Below are positions 46,723-58,168 of a DNA stretch of 64,000 nt, piece by piece. The notes beneath the pieces are model-generated. The model was given only the letters and a program-made list of their open reading frames with translations, did no database searches and was not told the DNA's origin. Numbering within the stretch: the stretch's first letter is position 1; each line of letters opens with the position of its first letter. The DNA is from Dipteronia dyeriana (lineage: Eukaryota; Streptophyta; Magnoliopsida; Sapindales; Sapindaceae), in NCBI GenBank assembly GCA_032871835.1, contig CM065303.1, positions 56,954,597-57,018,596 of the forward strand, given 5' to 3'. A program made the translations under genes and the position numbers.

Positions 46723-47989
46723 AATTCTGTCTAATGATGTTGTATTTCTGTTACATTGCAGATGAGAATTGGGTTGAGAGATTCACTTAAAACTCCAGAA
46801 TGCGCTTGACGGGCGAAGAGACGGGTTCGAGCGACGCCGGCAGGAAAAGGGCGCTGATGTACACAGGGTGGAGACCTACAACATATACGGTCTTTCTCAT
46901 ACCCTATTGGTAAGAAGTTCGAACTACAAATTGTACTTTATTGTTGGTGCCCAAAATTGTATGGATACTTATCATACTTATCCATGATGCAGATATTTGC
47001 TTTGGAGGTGATCCCTGAGTTGGCCAAAGAGGTCGGTGTCCGGAGGGTTACTGATCTGACTCCCCGTAATTTGAAATGGGAGTTGACCAAACAACCGAAA
47101 GGGAAGAAGCTAGCAAAGATTTTCAAAGCCAGGGTATGTATTTATTTTGTTAATGTTTTTATTAGTTAGTATTTGTACAATGACATTGTTCTAACTAATA
47201 TTTCAGATGTTTGCGCTTAAGGAACTGGTGCCGACACCAGCTGAGAGACAAGCACCATACTATGCCTGTCTAGACGAGGGGGGGACCATGTATGTAAAAG
47301 ATGACATGGATGATATGCCGCCTGAGGTCCCTGATCAGACCACCTTAGGCGGGATCAGTGGTACAGACATGACCATTGATAGTGAGGGATCTGAGCCCGC
47401 TGCTGGGGGTTTGAGGCCCAGTGACAGTGAGGGATATCAGACAGACCCTCAATGAGAAAGGCATAGGCATAGGCATAGGCGGGTTCGGTTTTCCACCCCC
47501 GGACATGGTACATCTGCAGGGGATTCCCGTGGGGGCGTTGGGCGTGATGGAAAGGTAAGCTGAAACAAAGTTAAGTGTTTTTTAGTAACACGTGTTGATA
47601 GTTTTGTACTAACATTGTAGACATGATTTCAAGCTCCGTGGACTGAAATGTTGAATGATGTGCGTAAAAGCCCTCCGAAAGAGTGACGGGGATCGACAAC
47701 GTCAACACTTGGAGTTGTTAGATATGATCCGAAAGAGTGATGAGGATCGTCAGCAGCAACACCGATTGTTACTTGATATGATCCGGGGGCTTCAAGGTTC
47801 GACCTTAAGTACACACTGGGATAGCCCCCCACCTCTTGATCAATTATTTAGTCCCGAAGGGTCGACTGATAGGTTTATAGGGGGGACAGACACCCAGGCT
47901 CAGGGGTCCCCCCCACCTCCCATCACATCGATCCCCCCACCTCGCAACACATCATTCCCCCACCTCCTAGCATATCGATTCAACCACCG

Positions 47990-48280
47990 CAGTCCCCTCC
48001 CCCACCCAGCACGTCAGTCCCGTGGGAGCGGTCCCCTCCCCAACCCAGCAAGTCCGTGGCGTCGGAGCGGTTCCCTTCCCCACCCAGCACGTCCTTGGCG
48101 TCCGAACGGTCCTCTCCCCCACCTAGCACTACGGTGCCGTCGAAGCGGTCCCCTCCCCCACCCAGCACGTCCGTGGCGTCGGAGAGGTCCCCTCCTCTAC
48201 CCAGCACGACTGTGGAGTCGGAGAGGTCCCCTCCCCCACCCATTACGTCCGTGGCGTCGGAGCGGTCCCCTCCCTCGGTG
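47990..48280 (+). repeat. 39-bp coding repeat, 13-residue Pro/Ser unit
   Basis: About seven copies of a unit encoding SPPPPSTSVASER in the frame that continues to the downstream exon end (48459). It is GC-rich compared with its surroundings. The strongly negative minus-strand frame across it is only a shadow. Confidence 0.9.
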
Positions 48281-49831
48281 AAGCATTTAGGTAAGCGCGG
48301 ATGGCAGTTGGTGAGCCCTTACACAGATCCATACCGTCCAAAGAGGTTAATGACACAGCCCGAGTCCGTGGAACACATTTTTGACCCCCACGGACTAGTG
48401 GACGGTGACCACCTAGCAGCATACAAGGCCTTCAAGAGGAACACCAACGGGGAACAGTGAGTATAACTTTTTATAATACAAATGGATGTACATTTCTTGT
48501 TTATTATAATTTATGTATAGCTAAGGTAATTCAATCATTATACAGACGTGATGTGGACGTGTTGTCACCAGTTACCGCAGGATGGTTCGTGCGTATGCAG
48601 TCCAACTTCATGGACTTGGAGGACACGGTACGTACTTATTATATTTCATATTAACTTTTGTGTAAGTATTGTTGAATTGTTAACAAGTACGGTGGTTTTA
48701 TTGTTGTCAGCATATGGATGCATACCTAAATATTCTACGCAAGCGTCAGCGAGGATTCCACAATTTGTACAACCAGAGGATCAACGTGTTGGATAAACAA
48801 TTTTATGTAAGTAGTTATAACATTTGGGAATCACATCGGATTTTATGCTTCTGTATTAATAATACGCTCTTGTCAATGCTTGTACAGACACTTATGTTGT
48901 ACATGTGGGAGCGGATGATGCCTCGTGATTCCCACGGTGCTGTGAGCACGGCAAGGTGGAATGTGTTACAGTCCCGATGGTTGGAAGAGGACCTTCTCAC
49001 GGTCCGTGGAGCAACCACGAGTGGAAACCGCCCATGGCATGAGGTTGACCAGGTAAGTGTTACATGATTGAGATGATTTATAAAAAAATTGTAAGTATAT
49101 CCTCAACTAACACGGCATGCAAACAATTACAGGTGTTGATTCCGTGCAACGTTGGGGCCCAACATTGGCTGGTGGTGAGCGTTGACCTTAGTCGCGGGAA
49201 GATTGATATTTATGACCCCTGGAGACAGGAAGTCCCATATCAGATCAGGCACCAGCAGGTCCGGCCATTACGGTGGTTTTTACCCTCCATGTTGAGTGAC
49301 GCAGGGTTCCACACAGCACGACGTCCTGGGCTTCGGGAGTTCACTCGGGAAAATAAGCCCTTCTCGGTCAGTCTGGTGCAACCTTCTACAGTCCCCCAAT
49401 AAAATAAATCGTAAGACATTCTATTTCATTCACGTGTTTACATATTCTTTATGAACGATTTCTAATGGTGTTTTATGTCCCGAATTGTAGAGGTAACTGT
49501 GGTCCCCATACTTTGAGAATTATTGAGTACATAGTGGCGAACCGAAGGCCTTTTGATTGGTCGGAGGACGACATGGGGATGATTCTGGAAAAAATGGTTG
49601 TGGAGATTTTTGCTAACTCCAAGCCCGCCAAGTGATATTTTGTATATTACCATTGTAGTTGTACACAGACATGTCTTTAATTCATGAACATTAATTCGTT
49701 CATTATTCATTCATTAATATTATTTCATTTATTAATATTAATTCATTCAATAATAAGTAATTATTGCAATTCAAAATTATTACAATATGATACACTTCCA
49801 AAAGTTTTCAATGTGATCAAAAAATTGTCAT

Positions 49832-52652
49832 TCATTCCCTATTAAAGTCAATGTTAGGGCACGTTTGTTTGTTGTGTCCAATTGAATGGCAGATGCTACA
49901 CTTGCGGCGGTATTCATCGGGAACAGCTCTTCTTGTACCTTCATTAATCATCGGTGGATTAGAACATCTCCTGCAATTATGCCCTGGTTGTCCACATCTT
50001 CTACAGGATTGTGTAGTTGTCCTCTCCGAAGATGAGACACGGCGACCCGCCCTCGGGAGTCCTGTTTGTCTCCTGGAGTTTGGATTCAAAATCACCCTCT
50101 GAACAATGTCAGATGGCACAACCCAAGTGGAAGGATGGCCCACCGGCATAGTAGGAACCAAGTACGCGTTAATAAGTGTCTGTGTCTTGTAGTAGTCCGC
50201 ACACAAAGTTGTGAAGTCCAAGTTTCGCTCCCTGTAAAAAAAATTGAAAACGATCAGCTTCACCAAGAATATGATCAGTAGGTTTTCAAAGTTGTGAAGT
50301 CCAAGTTACAGTAATCTACTATGCCGCCGCAAGGGCGTGAGAACATGGAAAATGACCCATTTGCAATTTGTTACAAGTACAAGTCTTCCGAGCTAAGTCT
50401 ACATTCCATTGTTTACCAGACCGCCTCACCAAAAAAATGTTCCAGTTGACTGGATTAACAGTCAAATAACCAAACTTCTCCACACGTTTTAAGATCACAA
50501 GATGTGCTGCGTCGGTCAACTGATGACGCATGGTTTGTACAGCTCTATAGCGATCATGAAACCACCGTTGCAGCATATTCCTAATGAACTCAGTCAGAGT
50601 CAACATAGGCAGTTGGCGTGCAAATTTGAGGCATGAGTTTATGCATTATGCAGCATTAGTCGTTATCAACCTATACCTTCTTTCCGGGCAGTGTACACGG
50701 GACCACTTGTGTGGACAGGCATCAATGACATAATCATATGTATTCTGGTGCAAGTTTCTTAACTCTTCCATATGCTGGTTATATTCAAACTCGGTGTATG
50801 CACGTGCTGCTTTGTCCATTATTACGGCAACATCCTTCTTATGAAATCGCTTTTTGACATTTTCAGCAAAGTGCCAACAACATTTGGTATGGGTGGCATA
50901 AGGGAACACTTTAGAAATCCCTGCTTCAATGCTTGCATGCCTATCGGAAATGAAAACTAGCTCATCAATATGACTTAGGGAACCCTTTAAGCAATCCAAA
51001 AACCATTCCCATGAAAGATTGTTTTCTGAGTCGCCGTACCCAAAAGCAATTGGATACACCTGTTCGTTCCCCTCTTGTGCTGTTGCAACAAACATGTACC
51101 CCGGAATCGTCCATTCAAATGGGTACCATCAACGGCAATGACTGGACGCATACACGTTCGGAATCCTCTAAGTGAGGCACCAATCGACATGAAGAAATAT
51201 AGAAATATAGAAATATAGAAATACATCATCTTCGTTGCACTGTAAGTCAGTGATTGTGCCAGGATTTTGTTGTTCTAAAACGTAACCAAATGATGGAAGC
51301 AGTTGGAAGATTTCCTCATGTGTTCCATATGTCAGTGACAACGCATAATCGAGGGCAGCTTGTGCCTTACTGTACATGATTTGGATTCCATACATTGATT
51401 TCATGTCGGCGATTATATCTTTCGGACGCATTAGTCGACCATCTTGTTGTTGAAGTCTAGGTGAAATAACTTCTCCAATTGTGACTGCACTAGCTTGTCG
51501 GTGCCAGCAGTGAATTTCCTCTAACGGACAAGTGTGTTCGTTGACAAAACTTCTTACTAGAAAATATGTGCCTTCATCTCTCCTCACCGCTCTTAACTTC
51601 CACGTACAATTTCCCATCAAACAAACTAGATGTAATGTTGTCTTGTTGGACCTTTTTACCTTCCACTCGAAGTTCTGCCGTATTGCAAAATGGCCTACTA
51701 GTCTCTTCAAATCCTTTTTCGTTGCAAAAAACTGGCCTTTATATATAATGCTTGTAGGTTCATCTTCAAACAAGTTCCTACTTCCACCAATACCAAACGA
51801 GTATGATTCTGCTCCTGGAATAACCCATGTTCTTGCATTATTTGAATCATCTGCAGTTCCATTAGCCCTCCACTCTGAGGTCCCAACTATATCTGGTGCA
51901 CTGGAACTAAATCTGTGTACATGTCTTACACGTCTTTCCATTTCAACAGGTTCTGCATCTTTCTGATTGTCCTCTACATTTTCTACAGAATTTAAATTGC
52001 CCTCATTATCCACCTCATGATTCACCCCAACATTCAGTGTTGTATTCTCCTCATTGTTGATGTCATTGTAGATCTCATTGTATTGGTGGTTGTACTCTCT
52101 ATCATTCATCTCAATATGACAACCAAATACATCGTCGAATTGAGGTTCCGGTCTATTATCATGGGCGACTACTTCCGGTGAGACAAGACATATGTTTTCC
52201 CGACCATCAATCCCACTTCTTTATGTGAACAACTGGTTGCTTCCGCCTGAGGATCGAAATTGTTGGGTGTCATCAGGATGAGGGATATCTTCACCAATGA
52301 CACCTCCCACTGACCTCTCAATTAGACTAACACATACTTGAGGGATCACCCTATCTTCCCCTAGCATAAACTGAACATCGTCATTGTTTCTTATAAATGT
52401 ACGACATATAGTCCCAGGAATAATCGATAGAGACTGTAGCTCAACACTATATTTGTTATCATCAAACTTCACAATGGTTTGCACGATCGACACTAGTTCG
52501 TCGTAACTCAAATTCTTTGACACATACAAACCTTGGTTATCGGAACCTAAATACCTATGATTTCCGTCTGGTAATTGCTCCCATCGACCGTTGTAAGATA
52601 TGATTATTCTCACCCTATCCATTGTCCTGTCAAAACCAACATAAAAAAACAT
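49832..52652 (-). pseudogene. mudrA-like MULE transposase, nearly complete
   Basis: In order from 52652: a PB1-like N-terminus (to 52224), one TAA (52221-52223) within a continuing frame, and an Asn/Glu-rich linker. Then comes the MuDR DNA-binding domain (about 51700-51500, 'FATKKDLKRLVGHFAIRQNF', with C..C and 'EHTC' zinc ligands). The DDE core has first Asp in 'VIAVDGTHL' (about 51145), second Asp in 'VFISDRHAS' (about 50950), the C..H motif 'CCWHF', and Glu in 'YNQHMEEL'. A SWIM finger 'CTCNKLQMGHFPCSHAL' lies near 50360. Two CCHC knuckles (CRRCGQPGHNCRRC, CSICHSIGHNKQTC) precede the stop at 49832. Lesions: an 8-bp repeat expansion (51193-51224), a small deletion near 51093, a stop near 50643 and an 83-bp duplication (50204-50307). 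All functional residues persist, so it died recently. Confidence 0.9.
51193..51224. repeat. 8-bp coding microsatellite (four units) that shifts the transposase frame
   Basis: AGAAATAT occurs three times, then AGAAATAC, between the codons for 'NEDDVFLYF' and 'SIGASLRGF' (minus strand). With this number of units the two halves lie in different frames. Confidence 0.9.
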
Positions 52653-52734
52653 TAATAAGGAAAAAATATTTCATATTAAATTTACAATTATAAAGGATTA
52701 AACAAAAATAAAAAATGTAAGATATGAAGCTTTT

Positions 52735-53165
52735 TTAAAAAACGGATCGAATTTTTTTTGTACATGATCGAGCCATTTTTGTACATGACCGAGCTATTTC
52801 TAACGGGATCGAGCTTTTTTTGTTCAAGACCGAGCTCTTTTTCTACATAATCTAGCTTTTTAATATATGGCTCGAGCCTATTTTGAGGAATCGAGCTTTT
52901 TTGTGAGGGATCGTGCTTTTTTTTTGTGCGGTATCGAGCCTTTTTCAAAAGGGATCGAGCTATTTGTGTGAGGGATTGAGCTATTTGTGTGGGGGAATGA
53001 GCTTTTTCTGGCAGGGATCGAGCTTTTTTTATGAAGGATCGAGCCTTTTTTGCCAAGGATCAAGCCTTTTCTGCCAGGTATCGAGCCTTTTCTTTTTACA
53101 TATCCAGCATCTATTTTTGGAATCGAGCTTTTTTACAATTTGTTCGAGACTTAGTTTCACATTTC
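52735..53165 (+). repeat. GATCGAGC tandem array, right (5' of the mudrA-like gene)
   Basis: About 17 more diverged units (GGATCGAGCTTTTTT, GAGGGATCGTGC, CAAGACCGAGC) on the same strand as the left array, although the adjacent gene runs in the other direction. Confidence 0.9.
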
Positions 53166-53690
53166 TGAGTTTTTTTACAAATGTTTCGACCTATTTTTAA
53201 AACATTTTCACCTTGTATGCCCAAGATTATAAACTTGTTTGCACCACTACAACTCAACTCACCCAAATATATATATAAAAAAATATGCATACATGTTCAT
53301 TCATTCTTTGTAAAAAGTTTACAACTCCAGGACATCAACATAAAAAAATTCAGACAACATGTTCATAAATGTTCATACAGTGTTATACCACACAGAAATA
53401 CAATAAAAAATGGAAATGAAGATCAGAAATATTATTTTACCTTCTTGTGCAAAATATGGAATATGTGCAATATCTGGAATACAATAAATCTGGAATTGAG
53501 CTCGTTTTGTGAAGAAAAAATGGAGTAGGTGATTGATTTTCAAACAACTTTATTAGACGACAACCTTTAAAGAATAAAATATCGATTATTTAAGGGCAAT
53601 TTCGGTAGCTCAGTATAATAGGTACCTTTTAAACTTAACTTATTATAAAAGTGACATCACTGCAATTGACCAACAAGAATGTGACATTCC

Positions 53691-54046
53691 TCACCATTTC
53701 CACTTCTTAATTTGTATTCTAGCTTAGTAAATGTAACTTTATATACATTAATTATTATTTATCTCATTGATCACATATCGTATATAATATGAATTAAATT
53801 GTTAAGTATGACCCAACTTGAAAATATTTTGAATTCGAATGGTAACAATAAAAATTATGATACAAATTCAAATATAAGTTGAGATACCTAAGAGTAATGC
53901 AGTTTCAATTTTTTTCTAAGGATATCTTAATTTTCAAAATTACTCTAGAACTTAACAAATATTTTATAGAGGTTTACGATAGTTTTACACATTTAGTAAA
54001 ATATTTTAAAATTTTAGAGAATTTCTTTAAAATTTAATAGCACTTG
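53691..54046. other. AT-rich spacer
   Basis: Nothing recognised. Confidence 0.5.
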
Positions 54047-54232
54047 AGTCTTTTTTTTTTTTTTTAAAGGTAACTTATATAAAGAAAATCAATTAAACAT
54101 TACAAGGATCCTGGAAAATTAGCCAGTAAAAATCTTCTCACTTAGTGAGGGCTATCTTCCATCCAATATCGGTCCTCACTGATAGTTAATCCCAATTTTA
54201 CTAGAAAATGTGTAACTTGATTAGCATTGGAG
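54047..54232 (-). mobile_element. LINE 3' end (RNase H tail and poly-A), 5'-truncated
   Basis: Read right to left: 'ANQVTHFLVKLGLTISEDRY' followed by 'WMEDSPH' matches the end of the RNase H domain of plant non-LTR retrotransposons, then about 60 bp of 3' UTR and an A run (T run at 54050-54064). Only about 180 bp survives, as is usual for truncated LINE insertions. Confidence 0.7.
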
Positions 54233-55434
54233 TCTTATTACACTTAACCCAAATTAAATTACATAAAAAAAAAATATTCTCAATTTCTGATTAATTAAGT
54301 AGATCGTAAAACCCTTTTCTTTTATTATATTTTAAAGAGAAAATTAATTATTTAATTAAGAAAGATAAATTCATTAGAATTTATTTTAAAGTGAAAATTA
54401 TTTTAATTAAGAAAGGTAAATTCGTTAATTAGCAATTGACCATATTCTTATAATTATATTTCTTTTAATATTTTTTATCCGTTGCCACATCATCATATCA
54501 ATGAGTTGAATTTAAAAAAAAAATTATATTTTTTAAATTTAATATTTTAATATATAGAAAAAAAATGATAATATAGTAATATTACAACTGAAAAAAAATG
54601 TTATATGAGATAGTACATCAAATTAAATATAAATAATGATTAATAATATTAAGTTGTTTACCGTTATGTTTGATTATTTATTCCGTATCTTATTTTCCTT
54701 TTTACGAGTACGAGGTCTGTGACGAACACACGCCGAACGCATCTCTTTATACGTCCATTTGTTTTCTTTTTCCACTCTAGTCAAATATGGCTCGTGCCAT
54801 CACGTCTTCATCAGACCTGTGTCACACACACGCCTAACCCTAACCGTACATAAAATATAAAATAAAAAAAAGCTGCCTCAATCATCACTTTCATACTAAT
54901 TATTAAACCTTAAGTTAAACCTGTTCATACTAATTAAAAAACCCTACACGTCAGCTTGTTTATCGGATAAACTAACTAATTAAATGATGGACCCATTATT
55001 TTGAAAGAGGAAGTGTCTTCATAGGAAGCTTATACCCTAGCAATTATCTATTAAAACATATTAGCTATGGGTAGAGTATTATAATTAATTACGAAATGGT
55101 TTTTATTCTGTTAAGTCGATCATGAAATAAATTGCAGTCTAATTGAATTATATAAGCATGTATAGATATTGTTGTACGAAATTTTTTATATCAATTAACT
55201 TCTGCCTTTAGATTCAATAGTATAAAAATCAATTTTCTGAGTGTGTTTGAATAGAGTCCCTTTTGCTGACGTAATGGAATTCGTATAGTAAATTCGTTAG
55301 CTTTGCACGTGAAAACTCTAGCGCTCTAGATAGCTACATACATTGTAAAGAGTAAACTTATATTGTGATTGTTTTGCTTAAAAAATAATTCGTTTATGGT
55401 TTAACTTTTAAAAATAATCAGCTCAACAAAAAAG
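54233..55434. other. AT-rich intergenic DNA
   Basis: No gene or clear repeat. A CACGT-rich patch near 54720-54840 was noted without a motif assignment. Confidence 0.5.
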
Positions 55435-56270
55435 TGGGTAGGTGTTTGATAAACTAAAGTCTAAAATTACTTTGCTTTTGAAAATGTATTTAATGAAATG
55501 ATAAAAATAGACATCATTTTAATAAGAAAAATAATCGATGGGTATAATAATCATTAATAATCATTTACTATGTTTTACTAGTATTGTTGCATACTAGGGG
55601 CCCAAAACCAACCGGACCAGAGGCTTAAAACAAACCCGACCCGTGACCTCGACCCGAGTTGTTTGAAACCCTACCCCTCGCCGCCACTGCCCCACGCCTA
55701 CCGCTGCTCGTTCAACCTCACGTAGGCCCGCCACTCGTCCTGTGTTGTCACTAGTCCCGTCTTCGTCGGCCGTCGTCACCCTCTGTTTTCTCGGTCGATT
55801 CCATTGTTTTCACGAGGTCGTTTTGGGCGCTGCTTTGTGCCGCCTTCGTCGTCACCGGATGTGGGTAGTGAGGTGGATTGTTCTAGTCATCGAAAGCATG
55901 AGCATCTTTCTCAATGGAATCGTAGGATCCCAATCTCATTCCTGTATTTTATGGAGGAGGCCGTTTCCTCCAAAACTTAAAATGGAGGCCGACAGTGGAG
56001 GAGGAGCAGATTTCATCTGGAGGCGACCTCGAGTTTGACGGTGGCCACAACTGGTCATCTGCTTACTTTTTTTAGTTTTTAGTTTTATTAAATGTAGGGG
56101 CAATATTGTCTTTTAATAAAACAATGAGGATATTTTTGACATTTCCGAAGCAAAAATTCAACTTCTGCTTCCAAAAGCAACCCTCACCAAACTTCTCAAA
56201 AGCTGATTATTAAAGGAGTAAATTGTAAAATAAGTTGTTTTTGGAAAGTTTACCGAACACCCATTTATTT
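55435..56270. mobile_element. Inverted-end element with a GC-rich interior
   Basis: The left end, GTAGGTGTTTGATAAACT, pairs with the inverted right end, ATGGGTGTTCGGTAAACT. The interior at 55590-56050 is markedly GC-rich (CGACCCG, GCCGCCACTGCC), unlike the AT-rich ends, and might be captured host sequence. No frame shows a family I know. It ends about 260 bp upstream of the VIT1-like start codon. Confidence 0.4.
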
Positions 56271-56433
56271 AAAACTTAAAAAATATGTAATTATTTGTCA
56301 AGCACATGCAACCCCAAACATAGCTTAAGACACGTGAGGAAAATCTGCTTAATTAATTAGAATATCAAACACCTTTATGTAATAATATGCATAAGACACC
56401 ACCCATATCAATTTAACCCTACATTTTTTTTCC

Positions 56434-56441
56434 TATATATA
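56434..56441 (+). promoter_or_regulatory. TATA box of the VIT1-like gene
   Basis: TATATATA lies about 95 bp upstream of the start codon, giving an expected start of transcription near 56470. Confidence 0.55.
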
Positions 56442-56532
56442 CCTTCCAATCCTCTTCACTTGACTCACCAAGTCCTTCCAAGAAACACTGAGAGTTCAGA
56501 ATTATTATCACCAAAAGAGCTTGTTAACCAAA

Positions 56533-58168
56533 ATGGCTGCAAATAGTTGCAGTGACCCAGAGAAGCAGAAACTGCTCATGCAAGAGCATGAAGAAAAGCA
56601 TTTCATGTCTAGTGAGATTGTCCGCGACATCATTATGGGCGTCTCTGATGGTCTCACCGTCCCTTTTGCCCTCGCTGCTGGTCTGTCCGGTGCCCAAGTC
56701 TCCTCCTCCATCATTCTCATTGCCGGCATGGCTGAAGTTGCCGCTGGCGCTATCTCTATGGGCCTTGGAGGGTACTTATTCATTTATTTATTTATTCTTG
56801 TTTTTTTGAAATGATACAATAAATCCTTTTCATTTTCATCTAATTTTTAAAATGGATGTTTAATTTTGCAGGTATTTAGCAGCTAAAAGCGAAGCTGATC
56901 ATTACATGAGGGAACTAAAGCGAGAACAAGAAGAGATCATCAATGTCCCTGACATAGGTTTAATTTAATTTCTTTTATTATGAGTGAACAATTCAAAAAA
57001 TAATGATAATAATTTCATGTTGCGTCCCACTTAATTTACACTTTTTTTAATATTCTAAAAGAAAGGACATTAAAAGTTTTAGATCCGGAAAATCTAAAGA
57101 ATTAAAGAGAAAATAATAAAAAGTTTTGAAGTTATGGGCAATTAGGCAAATGATCTGTGACCATTATTTATTTATGACATGCCCTACTTAGAACATTAGG
57201 TGGCATTATACCCAAGTTTATTATCAAATAAATGAGTGTTTCATTTATATTTTAAAAAAGAGTGTTAATTAATTTTTTATTTTTTATTTTGAATTTATGA
57301 AAAAGGTTTATATGCTCAATATAACAATTAATAAATATTAATACATTAAAATGCAGAGGCCGCAGAATGTGCAGAGATTCTATCGCAGTATGGGGCAGAG
57401 CCCCATGAGTATGAGGGTGTGGTCAATGCTCTAAAGAGAAACCCTCAACATTGGGTTGATTTTATGATGAGGTATATTTTCTAATTTCTTTATATTCAAT
57501 TAATTCATCCCATTTCTATTCTATGCTTTTACTTTTTTTCTTTTTTTCTTTAATACAAAAAGTAGGATATACCAACTTAAATTTGTTTACTTACCCTTTT
57601 CTGTATAATGATTGAGAATAGATGCTGCCGTACCGACAACCTTTGGGCAAAGGGAAAAACGATGGGTGAATGTTTAAAAAAATAAATAAATAAAAAACAA
57701 TTTAAATTGATATAATCTAACCTTTAAAAAAAAAAAAAAACTCTATTAGTGTTTTTTGTTTTTAGTTTTTACCAAAATACGCTCTCTACTAAAGAGATTT
57801 GAATATTTCTATGCGTTTTTTCATGCAAATTCATCATAGGCCAAATGCTAAATATATGATTTTGTTGTAGGTTTGAACTTGGATTGGAAAAACCAGACCC
57901 AATGAGAGCACTTCAAAGTGCAGTGACAATAGCTTTATCTTACATAATAGGCGGACTTGTACCCCTCTTGCCATACATGATAATTCCAGTTGCAGGAGAA
58001 GCTATGGTTGCATCTGTGATATTAACCATATTAGCATTACTCATTTTTGGCTTCGCGAAGGGTTACTTCACCGGGAATCAGCCCTTCAAAAGCGCCATCC
58101 AAACCGCCTTCATCGGTGCCGTTGCTTCCGCAGCTGCTTATAGCATAGCTAAACTTTTCAGAGACTGA
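56533..58168 (+). CDS. VIT1: Vacuolar iron transporter, VIT1-like (CCC1/VIT1 family)
   Basis: Four exons (56533-56771, 56872-56957, 57357-57471, 57871-58168) with GT-AG introns join to 738 nt, 245 residues, close to the usual 250. The protein exchanges protons for cytosolic Fe2+ (also Mn2+) across the vacuolar membrane. Five membrane helices are expected: two before and three after a cytoplasmic metal-binding helical domain. The pore residues are present: Glu28, Asp39 (VSDGLTVPF), Glu68 and Met76. The metal-binding domain keeps Glu98, Glu101, Glu109, Glu112, Met145, Met146 and Glu149, at the same spacing as in the eucalypt VIT1 structure. The glycine-rich last helices end at 'AKLFRD'. The start is the first ATG after the TATA box. 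An IRE-like or iron-responsive element was not identified. No defects. Confidence 0.97.

Larger units (their letters stand above)
45337..49635 (+). pseudogene. ULP1-like SUMO-protease-family gene of a MULE
   Basis: Exons by splice sites and frame: 45337-45436, 46762-about 46909, about 46993-47134, 47206-about 47460, about 47620-48459, 48545-48628, 48711-48808, 48888-49051, 49133-49410 and 49491-49635; limits of the first five are approximate. The N-terminal part has 'VIPELAKEVGVRRVTDLTPR', typical of transposon-borne ULP genes, then a Pro/Ser-rich repeat domain, then the C48 peptidase core. The catalytic residues are all present: His (codon 49163, 'QHWLVV'), Asp (49214, 'IYDP') and Cys (49498, 'GNCGPHTLR'). 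Lesions: TAA in exon 2 (near 46790), a frameshift at about 47950, and TAA at 49400 just before the last donor. Host ULP1 enzymes mature and remove SUMO. What the transposon version does is unknown. Confidence 0.8.
45240..53690. mobile_element. MULE carrying convergent ULP1-like protease and mudrA-like genes (Kaonashi-like)
   Basis: About 8.4 kb. The ULP1-like gene runs rightward (45337-49635) and the mudrA-like gene leftward (52652-49832); their stops are about 200 bp apart. The ends share worn inverted similarity: 'CACTTTACTAATGTATGTTT' at about 45266 versus an inverted 'TCACTTTTATAATAAGTTAA' then GTTTAAAAG near 53640, followed on both sides by a 'CCGAAAT' phrase. GATCGAGC arrays lie in the 5' parts of both genes. 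The known plant MULE group with a captured ULP domain is Kaonashi, and the convergent arrangement recalls maize MuDR. Both genes carry only a few lesions, so the copy is relatively recent. Exact termini and the 9-bp target duplication were not resolved. Confidence 0.75.

Noticed and set aside
47980..48243. Minus-strand Gly/Asp-rich frame across the Pro/Ser repeats
   Set aside because: It is the shadow of the 39-bp GC-rich repeat; the plus frame continues into spliced exons.
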